A DNA stretch of 64,000 bases from Streptomyces sp. HmicA12 (GCF_000373565.1 NZ_KB891801.1:62001-126000), one strand, 5' to 3'. Positions 15,300 to 24,663 are shown, numbered from the stretch's first letter. Notes: generated by a model not told the origin, from the letters alone. Numbers and translations are program-made.

Positions 15300-17900
15300 T
15301 CACTCCGTCGCGATCGCGTTCAGCACATTCATCCGCCCCGCCCGGAACGCCGGGATCAGCGCGGCGAACAGGCCCACGAAGGCCGAGGCGACGAAGACCG
15401 AGATGATCGTCGGCCACGGGATCTCCAGGACGCCCAGGCCCTCCAGGGCCAGCAGCTTCTGGGCCGTCGCGCCCCAGCCCATGCCGAGGCCGAGCCCGAG
15501 CAGGGCACCGAAGAGGGCGATGACCACCGACTCCAGGCGGATCATGCGGCGCAGCTGGCGGCGGGAGAGGCCGATGGCCCGCATGAGGCCGATCTCCCTC
15601 GTCCGCTCGACGACCGACAGGGCCAGGGTGTTCACGACGCCGAGCACCGCGACGATGATCGCCAGCGCGAGCAGCCCGTAGATCATGTTCAGGAGCTGGC
15701 CGATCTGGTCCTTCAGGGTCTGCTTGTAGTCGGTCTGGTCCTTGACCTTGACGGTCGGGTCGGAGGCGACGGACGCCTTCAGGGCCTTGTACGCGGCGGC
15801 GGCCTTCGCGGTGTCGTCGTCACTGCCCGCGGCCTTGGCGAACATCATGCCGTTCAGCGGCAGCCGGTCGGCGGGTACGTACTGGGCGGCGGTCGCCACG
15901 TTCGTGTACATCGCGCCCTTGTCGAACACGGTGTTCTCGTCATTCGTGATCGCCGCGACCTTCAGCTTCGCGGTCCGCCCGTGGTCGAAGGCGACGGTCA
16001 TCGTGTCGCCGACCCCGATGTGGTGGCGCGTCGCGAACTCCGAGCCGACCGACATCGCGTTCTTGCCGTACGCCGCCGAGAGCTGCCCGGCGGTCATGTC
16101 GCGCCGCAGGTCCTCGGCGTAGGACGGGCTCGCCGCGGAGAGCTCCTCCTTCTCCTTCTTGCCGGAGGGTGTGATCACGGTCGCCTCGACGAACTTGACC
16201 TCGGTGACGTGGGAGACCAGACCGTCCTTCTGGACGTTCTTCAGGGCCGTGGCGGCCTGCGGGGTGATGCCGCCGTTGCTGGGCTCGACGATGAAGTCGG
16301 CGCCGACGGACTTGTCGAGCTGGTCGGTGGCCGAGGCGACCATCGAGGAGCCGACGACGGAGAGGCAGGCGACCAGCGCGAGGCCGATCATCAGGGCCGC
16401 GCCCGTGGCACCGGTGCGCCGCGGGTTGCGCAGCGCGTTGCGCTCGGCCATCCGCCCGACCGGGCCGAAGAACCGCAGCAGGACGGCGCTGATCACCCGG
16501 ACCACGATCCCGGCGAGGAGCGGGCCGACGACGACGAACCCGATGAGCGAGGCGACGATGCCCGCGCCGAGGTACAGCGAGCCTTCGCCGGCCTTGTCGG
16601 CCTGCGTGGCGAGGTAGAGCGCGTAACCGCCGCCGCCCGTGAGGAGGATGCCGATGACCGCGCGGACCGCGCCGGCCCTGCCGTCGGCCGGGGTGCCCGC
16701 GTCGCGCAGGGCCGCCATCGGGGAGACCTTGCCGGCCCGGCGTGCGGGCAGGTACGCGGCGAGGACGGTGACGACGATGCCGAGGAGCAGGCCGATCGCC
16801 GGGGTCGTCCACTTCACGGTGAGGTCGTTCGTGGACAGGTCCATGCCCGCGGCGGACATGAGCTTCATCAGGCCGATGGCGAGCCCGACTCCGGCGCCGA
16901 CACCGACGACGGAGCCGACGACGCCGAGCAGCAGGGCCTCGACGAGCACGGACCGGTTGACCTGCTTGCGCGAGGAGCCGATGGCCCGCATCAGGCCGAT
17001 CTCGCGGGTGCGCTGGGCGACCAGCATCGAGAACGTGTTGATGATCAGGAAGATGCCGACGAGGAAGGCGATCCCGGCGAAGCCGAGCAGGGCGTACTTG
17101 ATGACGTCCATGAAGGAGCCGACGTCGGAGGCGTTGGCGTCCGCGGCCTCCTGCTGTGTCTGGATCTTGTACGAGCCCGTGAGCGTGCCGGCGACGTTCC
17201 TCTTCACCTGCGCGTCGGTGTACCCGGCGTCCGCGGCGACGTTGATCTGCGTGAACCGGCCGGTCTTCCCGATGAGTTCGCGCTGTGCGGTGGCGGTGTC
17301 GAAGTAGACGACGGCCGCGCCCGGGTTGGTCACCTTGAAGGCGGCGATGCCGACGATCTTCGTCTTGAGGTCGCCGGTGGCGGCGATGGTGCGCAGTTCG
17401 TCACCGAGCTTCAGATGGTGCTTCTTCGCGGTGTCGGCGTCGACCATGGTCTCGGTCGGGCCGCGCGGCGCGTGCCCCGAGGTGATCTCCATGGACCGCA
17501 GGTCGTTCTTGGTCCAGTTGCCGGCGATGGTCGGGGCGCCGTTCTCGGAGCCCATGTTCTTGTTGTCGGCGTTCACGACGGTCACGTTCATCGAACCGAC
17601 CGCGCCCTCGGCCGACTTGACGCCTTCGGCCTTCTTCACGGTGTCGATGGCGGAGGCGGGCAGCGACTCGGGGCGGCCCGTGGCGCTGCCCTCGCTGTCG
17701 GACCCCTTCGGGCTGACGGTGACGTCCGACGCGGTGGCCGTGAACAGCTTGTCGAAGGTCTTGTCCATCGTGTCGGTGAACACGAGGGTGCCGGTCACGA
17801 AGGCGACCGAGAGCAGCACGGCGATCGCCGAGAGGGCCATGCGGCCCTTGTGCGCGAAGAAGTTGCGCAGCGAGGTCTTCATCACGGTGTTGGCGCTCAT
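15300..17900 (-). CDS. ABC transporter permease, FtsX/MacB type with duplicated domain
   Basis: An 866-residue permease with two FtsX-like halves. The first has an N-terminal membrane helix (KGRMALSAIAVLLSVAFVTGTLVF), a large extracytoplasmic MacB periplasmic-core-like domain (about residues 45-245), then three helices with the conserved QRTREIGLMRAIGSSRKQ. The second half repeats the plan and ends with ERTREIGLMRAIGLSRRQ. It probably exports lipids, peptides or drugs, or works mechanically at the envelope. The ATG at 17900 overlaps the ATPase stop by 4 bp (ATGA), so the two are one transporter. Confidence 0.93.
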   Translation of the reverse strand: MSANTVMKTSLRNFFAHKGRMALSAIAVLLSVAFVTGTLVFTDTMDKTFDKLFTATASDVTVSPKGSDSEGSATGRPESLPASAIDTVKKAEGVKSAEGAVGSMNVTVVNADNKNMGSENGAPTIAGNWTKNDLRSMEITSGHAPRGPTETMVDADTAKKHHLKLGDELRTIAATGDLKTKIVGIAAFKVTNPGAAVVYFDTATAQRELIGKTGRFTQINVAADAGYTDAQVKRNVAGTLTGSYKIQTQQEAADANASDVGSFMDVIKYALLGFAGIAFLVGIFLIINTFSMLVAQRTREIGLMRAIGSSRKQVNRSVLVEALLLGVVGSVVGVGAGVGLAIGLMKLMSAAGMDLSTNDLTVKWTTPAIGLLLGIVVTVLAAYLPARRAGKVSPMAALRDAGTPADGRAGAVRAVIGILLTGGGGYALYLATQADKAGEGSLYLGAGIVASLIGFVVVGPLLAGIVVRVISAVLLRFFGPVGRMAERNALRNPRRTGATGAALMIGLALVACLSVVGSSMVASATDQLDKSVGADFIVEPSNGGITPQAATALKNVQKDGLVSHVTEVKFVEATVITPSGKKEKEELSAASPSYAEDLRRDMTAGQLSAAYGKNAMSVGSEFATRHHIGVGDTMTVAFDHGRTAKLKVAAITNDENTVFDKGAMYTNVATAAQYVPADRLPLNGMMFAKAAGSDDDTAKAAAAYKALKASVASDPTVKVKDQTDYKQTLKDQIGQLLNMIYGLLALAIIVAVLGVVNTLALSVVERTREIGLMRAIGLSRRQLRRMIRLESVVIALFGALLGLGLGMGWGATAQKLLALEGLGVLEIPWPTIISVFVASAFVGLFAALIPAFRAGRMNVLNAIATE

Positions 17901-18685
17901 GACGTACGGCCCCGGGCGTCGAAGTCCTTCATGCGGTCCAGGACGGCCTCGGCGGTCGGCCGGAGCATCTCGTCGACGATGCGGCCGTCGGCCAGGTACA
18001 GGACGCGGTCCGCGTACGAGGCGGCCACCGGGTCGTGGGTGACCATCACGATGGTCTGGCCGAGCTCGTCGACGGAGCGGCGCAGGAAGCCGAGCACCTC
18101 GGCGCCGGCCCGCGAGTCCAGGTTTCCGGTCGGCTCGTCACCGAAGATGATCTCGGGCCGGGCCGCCAACGCCCGTGCCACGGCGACGCGTTGCTGCTGG
18201 CCGCCGGAGAGCTGGGTGGGCCGGTGCTTGAGGCGCTCGGCGAGGCCGACGGTCGTGACGACCCGGTCCAGCCACTGCCTGTCGGGCTTGCGGCCCGCGA
18301 TGTCCATGGGGAGCGTGATGTTCTCCAGGGCGTTCAGCGTGGGCAGCAGGTTGAACGCCTGGAAGATGAACCCGATGCGGTCGCGCCGCAGCTGGGTCAG
18401 CTTCTTGTCCTTGAGGCCGGTGATCTCGGTCTCGTCGAGGTAGATCTGGCCGGAGGACACGGTGTCCAGGCCCGCGAGGCAGTGCATCAGCGTCGACTTG
18501 CCGGACCCCGACGGGCCCATGATCGCGGTGAACTGTCCGCGGGCGATGTCCACGTCGACGTGGTCGAGCGCGACGACCCGGGTCTCCCCCGACCCGTACG
18601 CCTTGACGACCTGCCGTGCCCTCGCGGCAACGGCCGTTCGCCCGCCAGTGCCCCCGGTCCTGGGAATGCTCACAGCCGTTGTCAC
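17897..18685 (-). CDS. ABC transporter ATP-binding protein (MacB/LolD type)
   Basis: A 262-residue ATPase. Walker A is GPSGSGKST, the signature is LSGGQQQRVAVARAL, Walker B is IIFGDEPTGNLDS, and the H-loop is VMVTHDPVAA; EPTGNLD is typical of the LolD/MacB/FtsE group, which energises FtsX-type permeases. GTG 18685 (VTTAVSIPRTGG) was taken as start because AGGAGAG lies 5 bases upstream. It is translationally coupled to the permease gene downstream. Confidence 0.95.
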   Translation of the reverse strand: MTTAVSIPRTGGTGGRTAVAARARQVVKAYGSGETRVVALDHVDVDIARGQFTAIMGPSGSGKSTLMHCLAGLDTVSSGQIYLDETEITGLKDKKLTQLRRDRIGFIFQAFNLLPTLNALENITLPMDIAGRKPDRQWLDRVVTTVGLAERLKHRPTQLSGGQQQRVAVARALAARPEIIFGDEPTGNLDSRAGAEVLGFLRRSVDELGQTIVMVTHDPVAASYADRVLYLADGRIVDEMLRPTAEAVLDRMKDFDARGRTS

Positions 18686-18980
18686 GGTTTCTCTCCTATG
18701 TCGGATATCCGTCTTCGCGGCGATCCGCGAGGACAGGTACAAGTCTGGTGACGCGGGGCCTCGGGCGCGCTGGTGGAAGTCACCGTCTTTCCCGGGGGAA
18801 AACCCCACCCCTAGACGGTAGGAAGAACCCCCCGCCCGGCTCCTCCTCCAGGGGGACGAACCGTCCCCGGTCCGATCTACGGAGCAACCCCTAGGGGCTG
18901 TCCACCTCCCGGTGGAGCTCTACTCAGGGTCGCCTCCACCCGCATAAGCTCCTCGCCGGAGATAGATGCAGGGGGAACGA
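18686..18980. promoter_or_regulatory. Divergent promoter region of ABC exporter and MFS exporter
   Basis: A 295-bp divergent gap. The clearest element is the perfect 10-bp palindrome CGGATATCCG at 18702-18711, just upstream of the ATPase ribosome site, a possible operator. The middle is C-rich (18795-18905) with two CCCCTAG-type motifs (near 18808 and 18888). No regulator gene lies in the gap and no certain -10/-35 pair was found. Confidence 0.4.
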
Positions 18981-20510
18981 ATGCAGAGCAGGAACGCACG
19001 GGGTGCGGTGGTCGCCGCGCTGATGCTGTCGATGGCGCTGGCCGCGCTCGACTCCACCATCGTCTCCACGGCGGTCCCGCAGATCGTCGGGGACCTCGGC
19101 GGCTTCTCCGTCTTCTCCTGGCTGTTCTCCGGCTATCTGCTCGCGGTGACCGTCACGCTGCCCGTCTACGGCAAGCTGTCGGACACCCTCGGCCGCAAGC
19201 CCGTCCTCATCGCGGGCAGCGTGCTGTTCCTGGCCGGGTCGCTGCTGTGCGCGAGCGCCTGGAACATGGGCGCGCTGATCGCCTTCCGCGTCGTCCAGGG
19301 CCTGGGCGGCGGCGCGATCCAGGGCACCGTGCAGACCCTCGCCGCCGACCTCTACCCCCTCGAACAACGCCCCAAGATCCAGGCCAAGTTGTCCACGGTG
19401 TGGGCCACGTCGTCGGTGCTCGGCCCCGCGCTCGGCGGGCTGCTCGCCTCGACCGCGGGCTGGCGCTGGATCTTCCTGATCAACCTGCCCATCGGCGCCG
19501 TCGCGCTCTTCCTCGTCGTACGACACCTGCACGAGCCCGCCCGGGAACCCGGCCCGCGCCCGAGGATCGACTGGGCGGGCGCGCTCGCCGTGTTCGCGGC
19601 GGGCGGGGTGCTGCTGATGTGGCTGGTGCAGGGCGGGGTCGCGTGGGCCTGGGACTCGGCGCCCTCGATCGCCCTTCTCTGTACGGGCGTCGCGCTCATC
19701 GGCGCGGTCGTGCTGATCGAGCGGCGGGCCCCCGAGCCGATCCTGCCGGGGTGGGTCTGGAAGCGGCGCACCATCGCCGCGGTCAATCTGGCGCTCGGCG
19801 CGATGGGCCTGCTGATGGTGGCGCCGACCACCTTCCTGCCCACGTACGCGCAGTCCGTCCTCGGCCTGTCCCCCACCGCGGCCGGGTTCGTGCTCTCCGT
19901 GATGACCCTGAGCTGGCCGATCTCTGCGGCGCTCAGCCAGCACGTGTACCGCAGGATCGGCTTCCGCGACACGGCCCTGATCGGCATGACGGCGGCGCTC
20001 GGGCTGCTGATCGCGTTCCCGCTGCTGCCCTTCCCGGGCGCGGTCTGGCAGCCGACCCTGCTGAGCCTGCTGCTCGGTGCGGCCCTCGGCCTGTTCCAGC
20101 TGCCGCTGATCATCGGCGTGCAGTCGTCGGTGGGCTGGGCGGAGCGCGGCACGGCCACCGCCTCGATCCTCTTCTACCGGCAGATCGGCCAGACCGTCGG
20201 CGCGGCCGTCTTCGGCGCGGTCGCCAATGCGGTGATCTCCGGGCGGCTCGGCGCGGGCACCGACCTCGACTCGGTGACCAGCGACGCCGGTTCCGAGGGC
20301 GTGCGACGGGCGATCGACGCGGCCGTCGACTCCGTGTACGTGGGGGCGGCGTGCGCGGCGGCCGTGGCGCTGGCCGTCCTGTTCGCCCTCGCGCCGCGCC
20401 GCTTCCCGGTTCTGGAGGCGCAGGCTCCGCAGCCGGCGTCCCCGCCGTCACCGCCGAAGCCCTCGTCCCCCTCGTCTCCCGTACAGGAAAAGCAGCGGCG
20501 ATCCGACTGA
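18981..20510 (+). CDS. MFS multidrug exporter, DHA2 (14-helix) type
   Basis: About 509 residues with roughly 14 hydrophobic segments. It has the DHA2 motifs LAALDSTIVSTAVPQIVGDL in helix 1, YGKLSDTLGRKP (motif A loop) and the motif C-like stretch SSVLGPALGGLLAS. Such proteins use the proton gradient to expel drugs or natural products. The start is ATG 18981, with AGGGGGA 5 bases upstream; an in-frame ATG at 18966 after GGAG is the alternative. The C-terminal 35 residues are Pro/Ser-rich and cytosolic. Confidence 0.93.
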   Translation: MQSRNARGAVVAALMLSMALAALDSTIVSTAVPQIVGDLGGFSVFSWLFSGYLLAVTVTLPVYGKLSDTLGRKPVLIAGSVLFLAGSLLCASAWNMGALIAFRVVQGLGGGAIQGTVQTLAADLYPLEQRPKIQAKLSTVWATSSVLGPALGGLLASTAGWRWIFLINLPIGAVALFLVVRHLHEPAREPGPRPRIDWAGALAVFAAGGVLLMWLVQGGVAWAWDSAPSIALLCTGVALIGAVVLIERRAPEPILPGWVWKRRTIAAVNLALGAMGLLMVAPTTFLPTYAQSVLGLSPTAAGFVLSVMTLSWPISAALSQHVYRRIGFRDTALIGMTAALGLLIAFPLLPFPGAVWQPTLLSLLLGAALGLFQLPLIIGVQSSVGWAERGTATASILFYRQIGQTVGAAVFGAVANAVISGRLGAGTDLDSVTSDAGSEGVRRAIDAAVDSVYVGAACAAAVALAVLFALAPRRFPVLEAQAPQPASPPSPPKPSSPSSPVQEKQRRSD

Positions 20511-20964
20511 TCAGTTCGCGCAAACCCTCCCCCAACTCGTCTACCTGCGAGTAACGTTCCGGCTCCCCACACTCCCCACACCCTCCCTGCGGTCCGTCCG
20601 TCCCCGGCGGACCCGAGCCAGGCAAGGAGAACGGGATGCCGACACCGCACCGCTCTTCGCACCCGCACCACCGCCTCCCCGCGCCCGCCGCACGTCGACC
20701 CTGCTCCCGTCGGCGCCGGCCCCCGCCCTGATGCCGCGTTCCCCCGGGGGATGACCTCGCGCCCCGGCCGCACAGCGAACCGGACGGCGCACCGGCCGCG
20801 ACGGCCCCGTCCATGCGTCACTGTCCGTGCGGCACCGCCGGGCGCCGTCGCGCGAACCGCTCCGCGACCGGCGCCCCCAGGACACCCCACACCCACCCAC
20901 ACCGCCCCACGACCGGCGACCTCAGGACACCCTCACCGCCCTGCACCGAGCAAGGAGCACCGGG
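20511..20964. other. 454-bp gap with a duplicated leader and direct repeats
   Basis: No full gene is seen. It holds a partial duplicate of the start region of the DUF485 gene (ribosome site plus first codons, 20623-20650 versus 20951-20979), and two copies of a GACCGGCG...CAGGACACCC motif (near 20869 and 20911). The remainder is Pro/His/Arg-codon-like low-complexity sequence without coding bias. Confidence 0.6.
20636..20731 (+). pseudogene. Truncated copy of the DUF485 gene start, 31 codons
   Basis: ATG 20636 follows CAAGGAGAACGGG. The first codons read MPTPHRSSHPHHRLPAP, close to MPTPPRPTHTHRLPRHPDLP of the intact DUF485 protein starting at 20965, which follows CAAGGAGCACCGGG. After about 20 codons the similarity is lost and a stop follows. 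It is best seen as a relic of a local duplication, though a translated leader peptide cannot be excluded. Confidence 0.5.
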
Positions 20965-21315
20965 ATGCCGACACCGCCCCGTCCCACCCACACCCACCGC
21001 CTCCCCCGCCACCCCGACCTGCCGCCGCCCACCGGTCCCACCGGCGACCTGCGGCTGCTGCGCACCGCCTACCGCTGGCAGCGGCGCGTCGCCACCCTCA
21101 CCGCGCTCGGCTACTTCACGCTCTTCCTGCTCCTGTCGGCCTTCGCCCCCGCCCTCATGAACCGCTCGGTCACCGGCGGCCTCTCCTCGGGGCTGCTCAT
21201 CGGCCTCCTCCAACTCCCGGTCACCTGCCTGGCGTTGGCGCTGTACGAGCACACGGCCCGGCGACGCGTCGACCCGCTCGCCCACCGGCTGCGCAGGATC
21301 GGCGGCAGCCGGTGA
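20965..21315 (+). CDS. DUF485-family membrane protein
   Basis: A 116-residue protein from ATG 20965 with AGGAG 7 bases upstream. After a Pro/His/Arg-rich start come LRLLRTAYRWQRRVATLTALGYFTLFLLLSAFAP (helix 1) and the second helix LIGLLQLPVTCLALALYEHTARRR, the two-helix DUF485 pattern. Members sit beside acetate/solute:cation symporters of the ActP type, and here the stop overlaps the symporter GTG by 4 bp. It is probably an accessory subunit of the transporter. Confidence 0.85.
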   Translation: MPTPPRPTHTHRLPRHPDLPPPTGPTGDLRLLRTAYRWQRRVATLTALGYFTLFLLLSAFAPALMNRSVTGGLSSGLLIGLLQLPVTCLALALYEHTARRRVDPLAHRLRRIGGSR

Positions 21316-22955
21316 AGGCCCTCGTGGACACCTCGGCCGAGTCCATGTCGCTGGTCGCCTTCACCGCGGTGGCCACGGCCACGCTGCTGCTGTGCATCGT
21401 CACCAGCCCCGACCGCGACGACCTGGAGGAGTTCTACACGGGCTTCGGCAGCCTGACGCCGATGCGCAACGGCCTGGCCATCGCGGGCGACTACATCTCC
21501 GCGGCCACCGTCCTCTCCACCACCGGCATCATCGCCCTGCTCGGCTACGACGGTGTGGTCCTGGCCCTGAGCACGGCCCTCTCCCTGATGCTGCTGATGT
21601 TCCTGCTCGCCGAACCGCTGCGCAACGCGGGCCTGTTCACCATGGGCGACGTCCTCGCGCGCCGGATGCCGGGACGGTCGGCGCGGATGGCGGCCTGCGT
21701 GGTGACGCTCGCCGCGCTGCTCCCGCTGATGCTGGTCCAACTGGCGGGCGCGGGCGACCTGTTGGCGTTCCTGCTCGGCTTCGACAACGAGACCTTCAAG
21801 ACGGTCTGCGTGATCGGGCTCGGCGGGCTGATGATCAGCTACGCGGCGATCGGCGGCATGAAGGGCACCGCCGTCATCCAGATCTTCAAGATCGTGATGC
21901 TGCTCGGCTCGGGCACCGTGGCCGCGGCGCTCATCCTGCACCGCTTCGACTGGGACCCGGGCGCCCTGCTCGCCGAGGCCGCCCGGGGCAGCGGGGCCGG
22001 CCGCGCCTACCTCACCTCGGGACTGCAGTTCACGGGCAGCAGCTTCCCCCGCCTGGACATGATCAGCTCGGAGCTGACCGTGGTGCTCGGCGGCGCCGCG
22101 CTCCCGCACGTCACCATGCGCATGTACACGGCCCGCAACGCCCGCGAGGCGCGCCGCTCGATGTCCTGGGCGGTGTCGGCGGCGGGGCTCTTCGTGCTGA
22201 TCATCTCGGTGATCGGGTTCGGCGCCGCGGCCCTGGTCGGCCGTACGGCGATCACGTCGGCCAACGCGCAGGGCAACACGGCGTTCCTGCTCGGCGCCAG
22301 GGCCGCCTTCGGCAAGGCGATGTCGGTGGCCGAGTCCCTGCTCTTCACCATGGTCACCACGGCGATCTTCCTCACGCTGCTCGCCTCCGTGGCGGGCATG
22401 ATCCTGGCCTGCGCCAACGCGCTGGCCCACGACGTGTTCGCCTACCGCAAGCGGCAGTTGAGCCGCCGCAAGGAGCTGAAGGTGGCCCGGATCGCGGCCC
22501 TGTCCGTCGGCGCTCCCGCCATCCTCCTGGCCACCCTCGTCCAGCACCGCAACCTCCAGCCGCTGACCACCCTCTCCTTCTGCCTGGGCGCCTCCGCCCT
22601 GGCCCCCGCCCTCGTCTACAGCCTCTTCTGGCGCCGCTACACCCGGGCGGGCCTGCTGTGGACCCTGCTCGGCGGCACGGCGGCGTGCCTGCTCCTGATG
22701 ACGGGGACGAACCTGGTCTCGGGCTCGCCGACGGCGGCGTTCCCGGGGCGGGACTTCAACTGGTTCCCGTTCACGACGACCGGCATCGTCTCGATCCCCC
22801 TGGGCTTCCTCTTCGGCTGGCTGGGCACGGTCCTGACCCCGCCGCGCAAGGCGGCGCAGCAACAGCAGCGCTACGAGGCCGTGGAGGGATGGATCCTGGC
22901 CGGTGCGCCGGTGCCGGAACCCGCTGATAAATTCCCCCGAACACGCGGACGGTAG
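21312..22955 (+). CDS. Sodium:solute symporter (SSS family, cation/acetate symporter-like)
   Basis: A 547-residue integral membrane protein starting at GTG 21312 (GTGA overlap). About 13 hydrophobic segments are visible. Signature regions include NGLAIAGDYISAATVLSTTGIIALLGYDG (helix 1-2 sodium-site region), FTMGDVLARRMPGRSARMAA and HVTMRMYTARNAREARRSMSW, all typical of ActP/MctC-type monocarboxylate symporters. With the DUF485 partner, uptake of acetate or a similar short acid is the best guess. An unrelated SSS member lies at 54432. Confidence 0.9.
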   Translation: MKALVDTSAESMSLVAFTAVATATLLLCIVTSPDRDDLEEFYTGFGSLTPMRNGLAIAGDYISAATVLSTTGIIALLGYDGVVLALSTALSLMLLMFLLAEPLRNAGLFTMGDVLARRMPGRSARMAACVVTLAALLPLMLVQLAGAGDLLAFLLGFDNETFKTVCVIGLGGLMISYAAIGGMKGTAVIQIFKIVMLLGSGTVAAALILHRFDWDPGALLAEAARGSGAGRAYLTSGLQFTGSSFPRLDMISSELTVVLGGAALPHVTMRMYTARNAREARRSMSWAVSAAGLFVLIISVIGFGAAALVGRTAITSANAQGNTAFLLGARAAFGKAMSVAESLLFTMVTTAIFLTLLASVAGMILACANALAHDVFAYRKRQLSRRKELKVARIAALSVGAPAILLATLVQHRNLQPLTTLSFCLGASALAPALVYSLFWRRYTRAGLLWTLLGGTAACLLLMTGTNLVSGSPTAAFPGRDFNWFPFTTTGIVSIPLGFLFGWLGTVLTPPRKAAQQQQRYEAVEGWILAGAPVPEPADKFPRTRGR

Positions 22956-22983
22956 AACTGAGTTCGAAAGCGGGGCAGGCGGC

Positions 22984-23418
22984 ATGGGCGCAACGGGGTG
23001 GGAGTACTACGTCCCGTACCAGGCGGACACGGCGGCGGCTCTGGAGGAGTTGCGCGAGCGGGTCTTCCGGGAGGGCGACTACCACTGGCGGGAGGGGGAC
23101 GGGCAGACCCCCGCCGCCCCGCGCCCGGCCACGATCGAGGAACTGTGGCGGGACGAGGACGTCCAGGAACAGGGCACCCACTCGATCCTCGACATGGACC
23201 GCGTCCTGCGCCCCGGCGAACACCCCGTGTGGGGCACCGTGCAGCCCGTCCACCCCGCGGAGGCCTGCCGTCTCACCGGCACGGACGTCCTCACGCGCGA
23301 GCACGTCGAGGTGATCGACGGGCTGGTGGCGGACCGCTGGCTGGGCCGCGTCGCGGTCCTGCACGACTCGACGGGCCGGCCCAGCGAGCTGTACTTCTGG
23401 GGTTTCTCGGGAGACTGA
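22984..23418 (+). CDS. Conserved hypothetical protein, 144 residues
   Basis: A soluble acidic protein (MGATGWEYYVPYQADTAAALEELRERVFREGDYHW...). It starts at ATG 22984, 29 bp after the symporter stop, and is followed 4 bp later by the phosphotransferase-like gene. The repeated aromatic motif at the start (WEYYVPYQAD) and end (ELYFWGFSGD) and no membrane segment are all that can be said; I recall related hypothetical proteins in Streptomyces but no function. Confidence 0.75.
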   Translation: MGATGWEYYVPYQADTAAALEELRERVFREGDYHWREGDGQTPAAPRPATIEELWRDEDVQEQGTHSILDMDRVLRPGEHPVWGTVQPVHPAEACRLTGTDVLTREHVEVIDGLVADRWLGRVAVLHDSTGRPSELYFWGFSGD

Positions 23419-23422
23419 TCCC

Positions 23423-24181
23423 GTGACGGCGGCGAGCGAAGGACCACGGGACCGGCCCCTCCCGGGCGGCCACATCCACCGGGTCGTACGGGTGGCGGAC
23501 ACGGTACGCAGGGCGCCCGCGCCGCGCTCCCCGTACGTCCATGAACTCCTCGCCCTGTTCGAGCGCAGGGGCTGGCCGGGGGCGCCCCGGTTCCTCGGCG
23601 TGGACGAGGACGGGCGCGAGACGTTCACGTACGTGCCGGGCCGGGCCGCGCTCACCGCGGCGGACCGACGGGCCGCCCGCACCGACGAGGGACTGGCCCA
23701 ACTGGCCGTACTCATACGGGAGTTCCACGACCTGACGGCGGGTACGCCGCTCGCCGAGGGGCGGGAGGTCGTCTGCCACCACGACCTCGATCCCCGCAAC
23801 ACGGTCTACACGGAGGATGGCTCCTGGCGGCCCGTCGCCCTCGTCGACTGGGACCTGGCCGCGCCCGGGCGGCGCGTCGAGGACGTCGCCCATCTGTGCT
23901 GGCAGCACCTGGAACTCGGCCCCGACGCCGGGGACCCGGCCGAGGCCGCCCGCCTGATGCGGCTGGTCTGCGACGCGTACGGACTGGACGCGGTCGGCCG
24001 CGCCCCGCTCCTGGACACCGTCCTGTGGTGGCAGGACCGGTGCTGGAGAGGGATCGCGGCGGGTGCCGAGCGCGGGGATCCCGCGATGCTGCGGCTGCGC
24101 GGGGCCGGGGTGGTGGAGCGGGTGCGGGACGCGCACCGGTGGGTGGCGGCGCGGCGCGCCGCCCTGGAGGCCCGCCTGTGA
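23423..24181 (+). CDS. Aminoglycoside phosphotransferase-family protein
   Basis: A 252-residue protein from GTG 23423, 4 bp after the previous stop, so probably co-transcribed. It has the APH/choline kinase fold: nucleotide-lobe strand ETFTYVPGR, the catalytic loop VVCHHDLDPRNTVY (the His-x-Asp-x5-Asn of kinases) and the metal-binding VALVDWDLAAPGRRVEDVA. The N-terminal lobe is short. It may phosphorylate a small molecule; antibiotic resistance cannot be inferred. Confidence 0.87.
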   Translation: MTAASEGPRDRPLPGGHIHRVVRVADTVRRAPAPRSPYVHELLALFERRGWPGAPRFLGVDEDGRETFTYVPGRAALTAADRRAARTDEGLAQLAVLIREFHDLTAGTPLAEGREVVCHHDLDPRNTVYTEDGSWRPVALVDWDLAAPGRRVEDVAHLCWQHLELGPDAGDPAEAARLMRLVCDAYGLDAVGRAPLLDTVLWWQDRCWRGIAAGAERGDPAMLRLRGAGVVERVRDAHRWVAARRAALEARL

Positions 24182-24185
24182 ACCG

Positions 24186-24611
24186 TCACGCGTCGATCAG
24201 CGCCCGCTCCCAGTTCTGCGTGTCGGCGTACTCGCGCATGGCGGCGATCCGGCCGTCCCGCACCACGAAGACGCCGATGTTGCGCTGGTCGTAGGGCCGG
24301 CCGGTGCGGCCGGTCGCCCAGGAGTGCCACTCGACGAGGACCTGCTCGCCCTCCCCGAACACGTTGGTGACCTTCAGGCCCACCTCGCGCTCGGGGTCGA
24401 GGTGGGCGAAGGCGGTGCCGAGGAAGCCGTCGATGACCTGGTCGCGGCCCCGCCAGGTGCCCGAGATGGGCAGGTCGCCGCCGTACCAGCAGGTGCCGTC
24501 CTCGGCCCACGAGTCCAGGATCGTCTCCTGGTCGCCCGCGGCGAGGGCCTCGAAGTAGCGCAGGACGACGGTACGCGGTGCGGTGGTGGCGCCGGCGGTC
24601 GTGGCGGTCAT
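24186..24611 (-). CDS. SnoaL-like / NTF2-fold protein
   Basis: A 141-residue single-domain protein with the NTF2-like pattern: TVVLRYFEALAAGDQETILDSWAEDGTCWYGG, GRDQVIDGFLG, then the beta strands VLVEWHSWATGRTGRPYDQRNIGVFVVRDGRIAAMREYADT. Such proteins include polyketide cyclases, isomerases and binding proteins; the exact role is open. ATG 24611 has a palindrome TGAACAGTTCA (24653-24663) 42 bases upstream. It is convergent with the APH-like gene, with 4 bp between stops. Confidence 0.85.
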   Translation of the reverse strand: MTATTAGATTAPRTVVLRYFEALAAGDQETILDSWAEDGTCWYGGDLPISGTWRGRDQVIDGFLGTAFAHLDPEREVGLKVTNVFGEGEQVLVEWHSWATGRTGRPYDQRNIGVFVVRDGRIAAMREYADTQNWERALIDA

Positions 24612-24652
24612 CGTGATCTCCCTGGGTTACGGGTTCAAGTGCTCTCTCTCGA

Positions 24653-24663
24653 TGAACAGTTCA
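24653..24663. promoter_or_regulatory. TGAACAGTTCA palindrome upstream of SnoaL-like gene
   Basis: A perfect 5-1-5 inverted repeat 42 bp upstream of ATG 24611, in the gap between the SnoaL-like gene and the CAP-domain gene. A candidate operator; no regulator gene is adjacent. Confidence 0.35.

Noticed and set aside
21312..22955. Upstream extension of the symporter to 20751
   Set aside because: The extra N-terminus overlaps the DUF485 gene in another frame and is Arg/Pro/His low complexity; GTG 21312 with GTGA overlap is far better.
23423..24181. Antibiotic resistance gene
   Set aside because: Only the general APH/choline-kinase fold is visible; substrate cannot be read from the motifs.
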